6,952 bases of DNA from Crocinitomicaceae bacterium (GCA_015662935.1 DQTF01000004.1:1-6952); one strand, 5' to 3'. Numbered from the stretch's first letter, positions 1 to 6,413 are shown. Notes: generated by a model not told the origin, from the sequence alone. Numbers and translations are program-made.

Positions 1-1
1 A

Positions 2-1753
2 GAAGGAAAATCAACTATGTGGCATTCATCTGCTCACTTGATGGCGGAAGCTTTGGAGTTTTTCTACCCTGGAATTAAATTAGCAATTGGACCTCCGATT
101 AAAAATGGATTCTACTATGATGTAGATTTCATGGATTATACCATCACAGAAGCTGACCTTCAGAAAGTCGAGCAAAAAATGAAAGAATTGGCAAAGCAAA
201 AGAATGCATTTGTCCGTAAAGACATAGCAAAAGCTGATGCCATTGCTTATTTCAAGGAAAAAGACGATGAGTATAAATTAGAATTACTGGAAGGTTTAGA
301 CGATGGAACAATCACTTTCTACACGCAAGGTAATTTCACTGATTTATGTCGTGGTCCCCACATCCCTCACACTGGGCCAATTAAGTCAATCAAATTGACA
401 TCCATTGCTGGTGCTTATTGGAGAGGTGATGAAAAAAGAAAACAATTGACACGCATCTACGGAATTACATTTCCAAAGAATGCAGAACTGAATGAATACC
501 TAGAAAAATTAGAACAAGCAAAAGCTCGTGACCATAGAAAACTGGGTAAAGAATTAGATCTTTTCACGTTCTCACAAAGAGTTGGGCAAGGATTACCTTT
601 GTGGTTGCCAAAAGGAGCTGCATTAAGAGAACGCTTGGAAAACTTCTTAAAGAAAGCGCAAAAGAAAGCTGGTTATGACCAAGTAATTACTCCTCACATT
701 GGAAGTAAAGAACTATATGTTTGCTCTGGTCATTATGCGAAATATGGAAAAGATTCTTTCCAACCTATTGGTACACCAGATGACAGCGAAGAATTTTTAC
801 TAAAACCGATGAATTGCCCTCACCATTGTGAGATTTTTAAAGCAAGACCTCGTTCTTACAAAGATTTGCCTATTCGTTTTGCAGAATTTGGAACCGTTTA
901 TCGTTATGAGCAATCAGGAGAATTGCACGGTTTGACAAGAGTCCGTGGATTTACGCAAGATGATGCACATATTTTTTGCATGCAAGATCAAGTAAAAGAC
1001 GAGTTCAAAAAAGTAATTGATTTGGTCTTGTATATTTTCAAGACACTGAGTTTTGAAAATTTCAAAGCGCAAATTTCTCTACGTGATAAAGACAACAGAG
1101 ATAAATACATTGGTTCTGATGAAAATTGGGACAAGGCGGAGAACGCAATCATTGAAGCAGCTGCAGAAAAAGGATTAGATACATTTGTTGAGTATGGCGA
1201 AGCAGCATTCTACGGCCCAAAGTTGGACTTCATGGTTGAAGACGCTTTAGGAAGAGAATGGCAACTAGGAACAATCCAAGTGGACTATAACTTGCCTGAA
1301 CGTTTTGAATTAGAATATACTGGTTCTGATAATCAGAAGCACAGACCCGTAATGATTCACCGTGCACCCTTCGGATCTATGGAAAGATTTGTTGCAGTAT
1401 TACTTGAACATTGCGCTGGGGACTTCCCATTATGGTTGACAACTGATCAAGTGGCCATCTTGCCAATTAGTGAGAAATACAATGATTACGCAGAAAACCT
1501 TTTAGAATTGCTAAATAATTACGATATTCGCGGATTCGTTGACGATCGTAATGAAAAGATTGGCAAGAAAATACGTGAATCGGAGATGAGTAAAATCCCT
1601 TTCATGCTGATTATCGGAGAGAAAGAAGCCACCAATAGTGAGGTTTCAGTCCGACAAAGAGGTGAGAAAGGAGATATTGGCACGATGACTGTAGAAACTT
1701 TTGCAAAATTAATTAACGACGCGATTAAAACGGAGTTAGCTTTAAAAGATTAA
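2..1753 (+). CDS. thrS: Threonyl-tRNA synthetase, 5'-truncated by the window edge
   Basis: Cytoplasmic class II synthetase that charges tRNA-Thr with threonine and edits mischarged Ser-tRNA-Thr. The frame is open to the window edge (EGKST precedes the ATG at 17), and that ATG is internal: the family continues upstream, so the N-terminal TGS domain of roughly 65 residues is missing and 583 residues are visible. Numbering from the ATG at 17, the editing domain shows HSSAH (3-7) and CRGPH (C111, H115), matching the family's HxxxH and CxxxH pocket. The catalytic core has the zinc ligands Cys267 (in MNCPHH), His318 (in QDDAHIF) and His448 (in VMIHRA), spaced as in E. coli Cys334/His385/His511. The anticodon-binding domain follows from about residue 480, with the typical RNEKIGKKIRE segment. 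It ends 8 nt before infC, as the first visible gene of the operon. Identification is secure; the true start and any leader are outside the window. Confidence 0.98.
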   Translation, partial: EGKSTMWHSSAHLMAEALEFFYPGIKLAIGPPIKNGFYYDVDFMDYTITEADLQKVEQKMKELAKQKNAFVRKDIAKADAIAYFKEKDDEYKLELLEGLDDGTITFYTQGNFTDLCRGPHIPHTGPIKSIKLTSIAGAYWRGDEKRKQLTRIYGITFPKNAELNEYLEKLEQAKARDHRKLGKELDLFTFSQRVGQGLPLWLPKGAALRERLENFLKKAQKKAGYDQVITPHIGSKELYVCSGHYAKYGKDSFQPIGTPDDSEEFLLKPMNCPHHCEIFKARPRSYKDLPIRFAEFGTVYRYEQSGELHGLTRVRGFTQDDAHIFCMQDQVKDEFKKVIDLVLYIFKTLSFENFKAQISLRDKDNRDKYIGSDENWDKAENAIIEAAAEKGLDTFVEYGEAAFYGPKLDFMVEDALGREWQLGTIQVDYNLPERFELEYTGSDNQKHRPVMIHRAPFGSMERFVAVLLEHCAGDFPLWLTTDQVAILPISEKYNDYAENLLELLNNYDIRGFVDDRNEKIGKKIRESEMSKIPFMLIIGEKEATNSEVSVRQRGEKGDIGTMTVETFAKLINDAIKTELALKD

Positions 1754-1761
1754 AAAACTGA

Positions 1762-2316
1762 ATGAGAAGACCAAGTAACAGAAGAAGGTTTGTAAAAAGA
1801 GAAGATCAAGCCCTACACAAAATTAACGACAAGATTTACGCGCGAACTATTCGTCTAGTTCGAGAGGGACAAGAGCCAGTAGTTATGGCAACGTCTGAGG
1901 CTATTAAATTAGCTGACACCGAAGATCTTGATTTGGTAGAGATTTCACCTAAAGCTGATCCGCCGGTATGTAAAATTTTGGATTACAAGAAATTCTTGTA
2001 CAACCAAAAGAAAAAGGCCAAAGAAATGAAAGCGAAGCAATCAAAAGTTGTTTTGAAAGAAATTAGATTTGGTCCGAATACAGACGATCATGATTTCGAA
2101 TTCAAATTGGCTCACGCTAAGAAGTTTTTGGAAGAAGGAAATAAAGTAAAAGCTTTTGTATTCTTTAGAGGACGTACAATTGTATTTAAAGACAGAGGAG
2201 AAATTCTTTTGTTGAGGTTAGCACAAGAACTCGAAGAATACGGAGTAATTGAGCAAATGCCAAAATTAGAAGGAAAAAGAATGATCATGATGATTAATTC
2301 TAAGAAAAAGAAATAA
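1762..2316 (+). CDS. infC: Translation initiation factor IF-3
   Basis: IF-3 binds the 30S subunit, prevents premature 50S joining and checks the start codon and initiator tRNA. The 184-residue product has the usual length. The N-terminal domain includes LVEISPKADPPVCKILDYKKF (about 59-79), the IF-3 signature region. A lysine-rich linker (about 83-95) joins it to the C-terminal domain with EIRFGPNTDDHDF and ending in EGKRMIMMI. The start is fixed at the ATG at 1762, because an in-frame TGA lies directly before it at 1759-1761. The start is therefore ATG, unlike the AUU start used for autoregulation in E. coli infC. The upstream sequence is A-rich with no Shine-Dalgarno match, as is common in Bacteroidota. 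With only 8 nt after the thrS stop, co-transcription is likely. The tail is strongly basic (KKKK). Confidence 0.98.
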   Translation: MRRPSNRRRFVKREDQALHKINDKIYARTIRLVREGQEPVVMATSEAIKLADTEDLDLVEISPKADPPVCKILDYKKFLYNQKKKAKEMKAKQSKVVLKEIRFGPNTDDHDFEFKLAHAKKFLEEGNKVKAFVFFRGRTIVFKDRGEILLLRLAQELEEYGVIEQMPKLEGKRMIMMINSKKKK

Positions 2317-2366
2317 TTTTAATTACTGTACGGTCTAGTCGCGACATAATCGTACAGTAATTAAAA
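2317..2366 (+). promoter_or_regulatory. Long intercistronic RNA hairpin between infC and rpmI; candidate ribosomal-protein leader
   Basis: The arms 2321-2332 (AATTACTGTACG) and 2351-2362 (CGTACAGTAATT) are perfectly complementary. The flanking TTTT (2317-2320) and AAAA (2363-2366) extend the stem to 16 bp, and a G-U plus a U-A pair can extend it inward. The apical loop contains the 8-nt palindrome GTCGCGAC (2338-2345). The hairpin starts right after the infC stop and is followed by an A-tract rather than a U-tract, so it is not a canonical intrinsic terminator on this strand. In E. coli, L20 represses rpmI-rplT by binding structured mRNA in this same interval; a similar role here is inferred from position only. 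An RNase processing site is an alternative. Confidence 0.55.
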
Positions 2367-2407
2367 AAAAGAAGCTATATAAAGAGGTAAATTAAAAACG
2401 AAGAGAG

Positions 2408-2605
2408 ATGCCAAAAATGAAAACTAAATCTAGTGCTAAGAAGAGATTCAAGGTAACTGGAAGCGGTAAAATCAAAAGAAAACATGCTTTTAAGAGTCAC
2501 ATTCTAACGAAGAAGACAAAAAAGCAAAAGCGTAACTTGACTAAAGCTGGACTGGTTCACAAATCAGATTTAGCGAATATCAAGCAACAATTATGTATGA
2601 AGTAA
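2408..2605 (+). CDS. rpmI: 50S ribosomal protein L35 (bL35)
   Basis: Small basic protein of the large ribosomal subunit. The 65-residue length is typical of bL35. The N-terminus MPKMKTKSSAKKRFKVTGSG and the following KIKRKHAFKSHILTKK segment are the hallmark of the family and fix the start at 2408. It is very rich in Lys and Arg, as expected for an rRNA-binding protein. It lies between infC and rplT, the standard order. The 91-nt gap before it holds a long hairpin, and the sequence just ahead of the ATG (AAGAGAG) is purine-rich but only weakly Shine-Dalgarno-like. The last codons and the TAA stop lie inside a second predicted RNA structure (2594-2629), so its end may double as a regulatory site for rplT. 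Confidence 0.97.
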   Translation: MPKMKTKSSAKKRFKVTGSGKIKRKHAFKSHILTKKTKKQKRNLTKAGLVHKSDLANIKQQLCMK

Positions 2606-2648
2606 TCCGATAGGTTTCGGATTCATACAGGTTCATTAAATGTTAACC
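2594..2648 (+). promoter_or_regulatory. Tandem RNA hairpins over the rpmI stop codon and the rpmI-rplT spacer
   Basis: Hairpin A has an outer 7-bp stem, TGTATGA (2594-2600) with TCATACA (2623-2629). After a 4-nt one-sided bulge comes an inner 6-bp stem, ATCCGA (2605-2610) with TCGGAT (2617-2622), closed by a 6-nt loop. The rpmI stop TAA (2603-2605) sits at the bulge. Hairpin B follows with no gap: GGTT-CAT (2630-2636) pairs with ATG-TT-AACC (2640-2648), with a 3-nt loop and a 2-nt bulge. Neither is followed by a U-tract. The abutting helices could stack coaxially. Translation of rpmI would have to open hairpin A, a layout suited to coupling or to L20 control of rplT; that role is inference. 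Confidence 0.45.
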
Positions 2649-2710
2649 CAGTAACGAGTAACTAAGTCAATTGAAACAATGTTGCACTCTTTATTAAAAA
2701 CTTAAAAATT

Positions 2711-3058
2711 ATGCCAAGATCGGTAAATCATGTTGCTTCAAAAGCGCGTCGTAAGAACGTAATGAAGCACGCCAAAGGTTACTTTGGAAGAAGAAAAAAT
2801 GTCTGGACTGTTGCAAAAAATGCAGTAGAAAAAGGTATGTTATATGCATACACAGGACGTAAACAAAAGAAAAGAAACTTCCGTTCATTGTGGATTATGC
2901 GTATTAACGCAGGTGCACGTTTGCACGGAATGAATTATTCTCAATTCATGGGACTAGTTAACAAAAGCGATATGGAACTCAACCGTAAAGTTCTTGCTGA
3001 TTTAGCAATGAATCACCCGGAAGCGTTCAAAGCAGTTTTTGACGCAGTTAAGAAATAA
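2711..3058 (+). CDS. rplT: 50S ribosomal protein L20 (bL20)
   Basis: L20 binds 23S rRNA early in large-subunit assembly and, in several bacteria, represses its own operon by binding mRNA that mimics its rRNA site. The 115-residue length fits the family. Recognisable blocks are MPRSVNHVASKARRK at the N-terminus, which fixes the start, then GYFGRRKNVWTVAKNAVEK (about 23-41), RSLWIMRINAGARLHGMNYSQFM (about 58-80), and LNRKVLADLA in the globular C-terminal domain. The basic N-terminal extension is the rRNA-threading part. The gene is last in the operon; the terminator hairpin begins 20 nt after its stop. The 105-nt spacer before it is unusually long for this compact operon and is structured at its 5' end. 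Confidence 0.98.
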   Translation: MPRSVNHVASKARRKNVMKHAKGYFGRRKNVWTVAKNAVEKGMLYAYTGRKQKKRNFRSLWIMRINAGARLHGMNYSQFMGLVNKSDMELNRKVLADLAMNHPEAFKAVFDAVKK

Positions 3059-3078
3059 ATTTACATCCTCTTTATAGC

Positions 3079-3114
3079 AAAAGTCTCGTTGAGTTTTCAA
3101 CGGGACTTTTTTTT
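3079..3114 (+). terminator. Intrinsic terminator after rplT
   Basis: A 10-bp stem pairs GTCTCGTTGA (3083-3092) with TCAACGGGAC (3097-3106), with one G-U pair and a GTTT tetraloop. A run of eight T follows (3107-3114). AAAA at 3079-3082 can pair with the first Ts. This is the classical structure for Rho-independent termination of the thrS-infC-rpmI-rplT transcript. Confidence 0.93.
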
Positions 3115-3180
3115 ATTGTACTTTGTCGAGAATTTAAAAATTGAATTACACCAAATACGCAATGTGACTTAACTATATTG

Positions 3181-3216
3181 CAAGTCCAAGTAATAAATAT
3201 CGAAATAATGGACTTG
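3181..3216. repeat. 8-bp inverted repeat in the rplT-lpd intergenic region
   Basis: CAAGTCCA (3181-3188) and TGGACTTG (3209-3216) are exact reverse complements around a 20-nt AT-rich centre; a G-T pair could add one step outside. It lies about 130 nt upstream of the lpd start, upstream of the candidate promoters. It could be an operator for a dimeric regulator or a weak hairpin. The arms are short enough to be chance, and no regulator is identified. The remaining intergenic sequence (3115-3343) shows no credible ORF. Confidence 0.4.
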
Positions 3217-3257
3217 TTGAGCAAAAGACATTAAAAATAAAAACTGGCATTAACTCG

Positions 3258-3322
3258 TTGACTCTAACAATTTTCTTTCTCCATATTTGGCTATTAAAAT
3301 TCAGAATTATTAATTAACTTCG
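3258..3322 (+). promoter_or_regulatory. Candidate Bacteroidota-type promoter(s) for lpd
   Basis: The Bacteroidota sigma-A consensus is TTG near -33 and TAnnTTTG near -7. TTG at 3258-3260 followed after 21 nt by CATATTTG (3282-3289) matches with one deviation and fits the usual spacing. A second -7-like element, TAACTTCG (3315-3322), also has one deviation, but its nearest TTG (3287-3289) is 25 nt upstream, which is long. Either would give a short leader ahead of the ATG at 3344. Because a terminator closes the preceding operon, a promoter is needed in this interval; which element is used cannot be decided by eye. Confidence 0.4.
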
Positions 3323-3343
3323 CATCTATCAAATTTGAATTTT

Positions 3344-4735
3344 ATGAGTTACGATATTATTGTTGTTGGAAGTGGACCTGGCGGATACGTCACGGCGATT
3401 AGAGCTTCTCAATTAGGCCTTAAAACGGCTGTTGTAGAACGGGAGTCTTTAGGTGGGATCTGCCTAAATTGGGGATGTATTCCAACCAAAGCACTGCTAA
3501 AAAGCGCCAATGTATTTGAATACCTACAACATGCAAGTGATTATGGAATCACTGTTAAAGGTGCAGAAGCAGACTTTGGAGCAATGGTATCTAGAAGCCG
3601 TGAAGTTGCCAATGGTATGAGTAATGGTATTCAATTTTTACTTAAGAAGAATAAAATTGATGTTCTTTCTGGAACTGGTGTTTTAAAAGCAGGAAAGAAA
3701 GTTGCTGTAACAGACGATAAAGGAAAAACAACCGAATACTCAGCATCGAAAGGAGTAATCATTGCAACAGGAGCTAGATCAAAGCAGCTGCCTAGCTTGC
3801 CGCAAGACGGAAAGAAAGTTATTGGATATAGAGAAGCATTAACCTTAAAGACACAACCTAAGAAAATGGTTATTGTTGGTTCTGGTGCTATCGGAGTTGA
3901 ATTTGCTTATTTCTACAACGCAATTGGAACAGAGGTAACTGTAGTTGAATATTTACCGAATATTGTTCCTATAGAAGATGCAGATGTTTCGAAGCAACTG
4001 TTGAAATCTTTCAAGAAATCTGGAATTAAGGTAATGACTAAATCCTCTGTTGAATCTGTTGATACTTCAGGAAAAGGATGTATTGCAACGATTAAAACAG
4101 CAAAAGGAGAAGAGAAAATAGAGTGTGACATTGTTCTTTCAGCCGTAGGAATCGAAGCTAATATTGAAAATATAGGATTAGAAGATTTAGGAATTGTAAC
4201 TGATAGAGGTCGTATTTTGGTGAATGACTACTACCAAACGAACTTACCTGGGTATTATGCAATTGGAGATGTGATTCCAACCGCTGCTCTTGCTCACGTA
4301 GCGTCTGCAGAAGGAATTATCTGTGTAGAGAAAATTGCAGGAGAAAACCCTGACACATTAGATTACGGAAACATCCCAGGATGTACTTATTGTTCTCCAG
4401 AAATTGCATCTGTTGGAATGACAGAAGCACAAGCAAAAGAAGAAGGACGTGATATCAAAATTGGTAAATTTCCATTCTCTGCATCTGGAAAAGCTAGTGC
4501 TGCCGGGGCCAAAGAAGGTTTTGTTAAGTTAATTTTCGATGCGAAGTATGGAGAATTATTGGGAGGCCACATGATTGGTGCGAATGTTACTGAGATGGTT
4601 GCAGAATTAGTTGCATTAAGAAAGTTAGAAACTACTGGTCATGAATTGATTAAAACAGTTCATCCTCATCCTACAATGTCAGAAGCAATTATGGAAGCTG
4701 CTGCAGCTGCATATGATGAAGTGATACATTTGTAG
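3344..4735 (+). CDS. lpd: Dihydrolipoyl dehydrogenase (E3)
   Basis: FAD-dependent homodimer that reoxidises dihydrolipoamide on pyruvate, 2-oxoglutarate or branched-chain 2-oxoacid dehydrogenase complexes, or on glycine-cleavage H protein, reducing NAD+. The 463 residues match the family. The FAD-binding GSGPGG is at 9-14. The redox-active disulfide is C40/C45 in GGICLNWGCIPTK. The NAD-binding GSGAIG is at 179-184. YYAIGDV closes the FAD site, and the dimerisation domain ends with HPHPTMSE, giving the catalytic His442-Glu447 pair. The ATG at 3344 is chosen over an in-frame TTG at 3335, since the family starts MSYDIIVVGSG. No E1, E2 or H-protein gene is adjacent, so this is probably an E3 shared by several complexes. 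It appears monocistronic, between the rplT terminator and a downstream terminator. Mercuric and glutathione reductases are related, but the HPHPT motif and overall pattern favour E3. Confidence 0.96.
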   Translation: MSYDIIVVGSGPGGYVTAIRASQLGLKTAVVERESLGGICLNWGCIPTKALLKSANVFEYLQHASDYGITVKGAEADFGAMVSRSREVANGMSNGIQFLLKKNKIDVLSGTGVLKAGKKVAVTDDKGKTTEYSASKGVIIATGARSKQLPSLPQDGKKVIGYREALTLKTQPKKMVIVGSGAIGVEFAYFYNAIGTEVTVVEYLPNIVPIEDADVSKQLLKSFKKSGIKVMTKSSVESVDTSGKGCIATIKTAKGEEKIECDIVLSAVGIEANIENIGLEDLGIVTDRGRILVNDYYQTNLPGYYAIGDVIPTAALAHVASAEGIICVEKIAGENPDTLDYGNIPGCTYCSPEIASVGMTEAQAKEEGRDIKIGKFPFSASGKASAAGAKEGFVKLIFDAKYGELLGGHMIGANVTEMVAELVALRKLETTGHELIKTVHPHPTMSEAIMEAAAAAYDEVIHL

Positions 4736-4749
4736 AATTTAATATGTTT

Positions 4750-4797
4750 TTTTAAAATAGTAGAGCCGTGATACATCACGGCTCTACTATTTTAAAA
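4750..4797. terminator. Bidirectional terminator between convergent genes
   Basis: A perfect 23-bp inverted repeat pairs 4750-4772 with 4775-4797 around AC; in practice the loop would be about 4 nt. The core AGTAGAGCCGTGAT is relatively GC-rich and is flanked by A and T runs on both sides, so a transcript from either strand ends in a U run after the core stem. It lies 14 nt after the lpd stop and directly abuts the stop codon of the minus-strand metallophosphatase gene (4798-4800), so it can terminate both. Confidence 0.92.
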
Positions 4798-5703
4798 TCA
4801 TTCCACCACAATCACATCTTTCTTTGCGAACATTTTCTGGTCAAATTCAAAATCAATGCGACCGACATTTATTCCCGCCCAGCCAACTTGATTCACTAAA
4901 ACCGTATCACCATTTAAATTCTTTTCTTCAGTAGGTTTGTCTAGAAAAGTATGTGTATGTCCTCCAATTATTAAATGAATATTTTGTGTTTTTCGAGCAA
5001 GAACGCGGTCAGAAACTTTCTCACTACCGTACTCATACCCTAGGTGTGACAAACAGATAATAAGGTCACAACCTTTTCTTTTCAATTCTGAAGCACGATC
5101 ATTTGCCACATCGATAGGATAAATGTATTCTGTTTCTCCGTATTTAATACCAGGTACAAGACCTTTCATCTCTACACCAACTCCAAAGATCCCTACTTTA
5201 ATCTTACCTTTTTGAATAATGGTATAATCTTGTGTATGACCATCAATTGGTGTATTTGTAAAATTATAGTTCGAACAAACAAATGGGAATTTTGCAAATT
5301 CTCTTGCCTTAACAAAACCTTCTAGGCCGCCATCAAAATCATGATTCCCCATGGTTGCAACATCGTACCCCATTTCTGTCATGAGTTTCATTTCTAAAAC
5401 CCCACCGAATTTATTGAAGTAAGGTGTTCCTTGAAAAATATCTCCAGCATCTAGTAATAGAACGTGCTCTTCTTCTCGACGAACCTTCTCGATTAACTCA
5501 AAACGACGAGCAACGCCACCCTTTCCTGGGTACTTTGAATGATTTTCTGGAAAAGGATCAATGTTAGAATGTGTATCGTTGGTGTGAAGAATCGTCAATT
5601 TGGTTGAACCCGGCTTCTTTGCACTTTGCGCCAAAATAGAAGGGGCAATTAATAAACCTCCTGAAACGACAACTGAATTTCTTACAAACGTTCTTCTTTT
5701 CAT
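4798..5703 (-). CDS. Exported metallophosphatase, 5'-nucleotidase N-terminal domain only
   Basis: Stand-alone catalytic half of a UshA/5'-nucleotidase-type enzyme (calcineurin-like phosphoesterase), predicted to hydrolyse nucleotide phosphoesters outside the cytoplasm. The N-terminus MKRRTFVRNS followed by a hydrophobic stretch (about 10-25) is a twin-arginine (Tat) signal, with cleavage likely around 25-28. Metal-site motifs are all present in order: D43 and H45 (HTNDTH), D88 (DAGD), GNHD (119-122), H220 (LSH) and GGHTH (247-251). The 301 residues end after the phosphoesterase fold, so the substrate-binding C-terminal domain of full-length enzymes (about 500-550 residues) is absent; it is encoded by the gene immediately upstream. 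The ATG overlaps that gene's TGA as ATGA, suggesting translational coupling. The stop abuts a terminator hairpin. Substrate is uncertain; related folds act on 5'-AMP, UDP-sugars or 2',3'-cyclic nucleotides. Confidence 0.9.
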   Translation of the reverse strand: MKRRTFVRNSVVVSGGLLIAPSILAQSAKKPGSTKLTILHTNDTHSNIDPFPENHSKYPGKGGVARRFELIEKVRREEEHVLLLDAGDIFQGTPYFNKFGGVLEMKLMTEMGYDVATMGNHDFDGGLEGFVKAREFAKFPFVCSNYNFTNTPIDGHTQDYTIIQKGKIKVGIFGVGVEMKGLVPGIKYGETEYIYPIDVANDRASELKRKGCDLIICLSHLGYEYGSEKVSDRVLARKTQNIHLIIGGHTHTFLDKPTEEKNLNGDTVLVNQVGWAGINVGRIDFEFDQKMFAKKDVIVVE

Positions 5704-6413
5704 GGTTCAAATTGTATTCGTTGTTCGTCACTCCAAGTTAATTCTTTTTGCTCTTTTGCCACTTTAATCATTGCATCTCGCATAAGTAAACCTGGATAGT
5801 TTACTTTAATTTTATCTTGAAAAAAGTCCATATGATCACCTCCGTTCATTAAGTAATCAGAAGTAACAACTAAAAAAGATTCGTGCTTTTTACGCGTTAC
5901 TTTCTTAAATTGAAGTTTATCATTCTTGATATAAGCAGCACCAATTGGTTCTCCGTTTCTCATTTTTAGGTATTGCTCAATTCTCTCCAAAGAATGCATA
6001 GGCATTTCAACAATCACTATTTCGTTATCAAATGGCATTAATTTAAAGATGTCTCCAAGCGTGACATCTCCTTGATTGATAGAGTTTCTTAATCCACCCC
6101 AGTTCAATAAACAGAATGAAGGTTTATCATTGTCAATTTTTCCTTTTACAGAAGAATAAATTGCATCAGTTGACCAATTATTTAAGCTACCGTTAGGTTT
6201 TCCTCTTTCAAAGCTTTTCGGAGCGTACGCAATGACCTCCAACATTTCTTTATTCAATTCTGTCCTGTAGGGAGCAACGATACTGTCAACGATGTTTTGT
6301 TTTTCGTATTCTTTCGTTATGGAAACTTGCTCATTCTGTACCGAAAGGGTATTAACAGAAGAGCAGGCCAAAAGACCTGCTCCACATAAAATTATGATGC
6401 TAAATTTTAACAT
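5700..6413 (-). CDS. Lipoprotein with 5'-nucleotidase C-terminal domain
   Basis: Predicted lipoprotein carrying only the substrate-binding C-terminal domain of the 5'-nucleotidase family. The signal peptide has a hydrophobic core (4-16) and lipobox LLAC with lipidated Cys17. No acidic surface-export signal follows the Cys (SSVNTLS), so an inward-facing periplasmic location is more likely than the cell surface. Family motifs are NWGGLR (104-109, the N-x-GG-[IL]-R signature), QGDVTLGDIFKLMPFDN (114-130) and SDYLMNGGDH with following aromatics F197/F198; in UshA-type enzymes this area supplies base-stacking and phosphate-contacting residues. No metal-site motif is present, so it should not be catalytic alone. 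At 237 residues it is about half a full enzyme. It starts within the stop of the upstream nuclease gene (TAATG) and ends overlapping the metallophosphatase start (ATGA), suggesting that the two halves are made together and form a complex. Confidence 0.85.
   Translation of the reverse strand: MLKFSIIILCGAGLLACSSVNTLSVQNEQVSITKEYEKQNIVDSIVAPYRTELNKEMLEVIAYAPKSFERGKPNGSLNNWSTDAIYSSVKGKIDNDKPSFCLLNWGGLRNSINQGDVTLGDIFKLMPFDNEIVIVEMPMHSLERIEQYLKMRNGEPIGAAYIKNDKLQFKKVTRKKHESFLVVTSDYLMNGGDHMDFFQDKIKVNYPGLLMRDAMIKVAKEQKELTWSDEQRIQFEP
6361..6382 (-). other. Short hairpin in the lipoprotein signal-peptide codons
   Basis: GAGCAGG (6361-6367) and CCTGCTC (6376-6382) are exact reverse complements with an 8-nt loop. 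In the minus-strand mRNA this forms a 7-bp, GC-rich stem about 30-50 nt downstream of the lipoprotein ATG, over the codons for the end of the signal peptide and the lipobox Cys. In this AT-rich context it stands out. It could tune translation after the coupled start, or simply reflect Ala/Gly/Cys codons; no function is demonstrated. Confidence 0.3.

Noticed and set aside
17..19. ATG at 17 as the start of thrS
   Set aside because: The frame is open upstream (EGKST) and the ATG falls just before the editing-domain HxxxH motif. The family has a further N-terminal TGS domain, so this methionine is internal.
2317..2370. Intrinsic terminator between infC and rpmI
   Set aside because: The stem is followed by AAAAAAAA rather than a U-tract on the + strand, and the genes on both sides belong to one conserved operon. 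On the minus strand it would be followed by only four A residues.
3335..3343. TTG at 3335 as the start of lpd, adding MNF
   Set aside because: The ATG at 3344 gives the conserved MSYDIIVVGSG N-terminus. The TTG lies within AT-rich leader sequence and adds nothing recognisable.
3913..4131. 72-codon minus-strand ORF inside lpd
   Set aside because: It is antisense to a clearly coding, conserved segment, with no family resemblance or start context of its own.
4387..4572. 61-codon minus-strand ORF inside lpd
   Set aside because: Also a shadow of the lpd coding frame, with no independent support.
4798..6413. A frameshifted or broken full-length 5'-nucleotidase gene
   Set aside because: The domain order is reversed relative to the single-chain enzyme, each half has its own start and its own export signal, and all expected motifs are intact. 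They are two genes, not a pseudogene.
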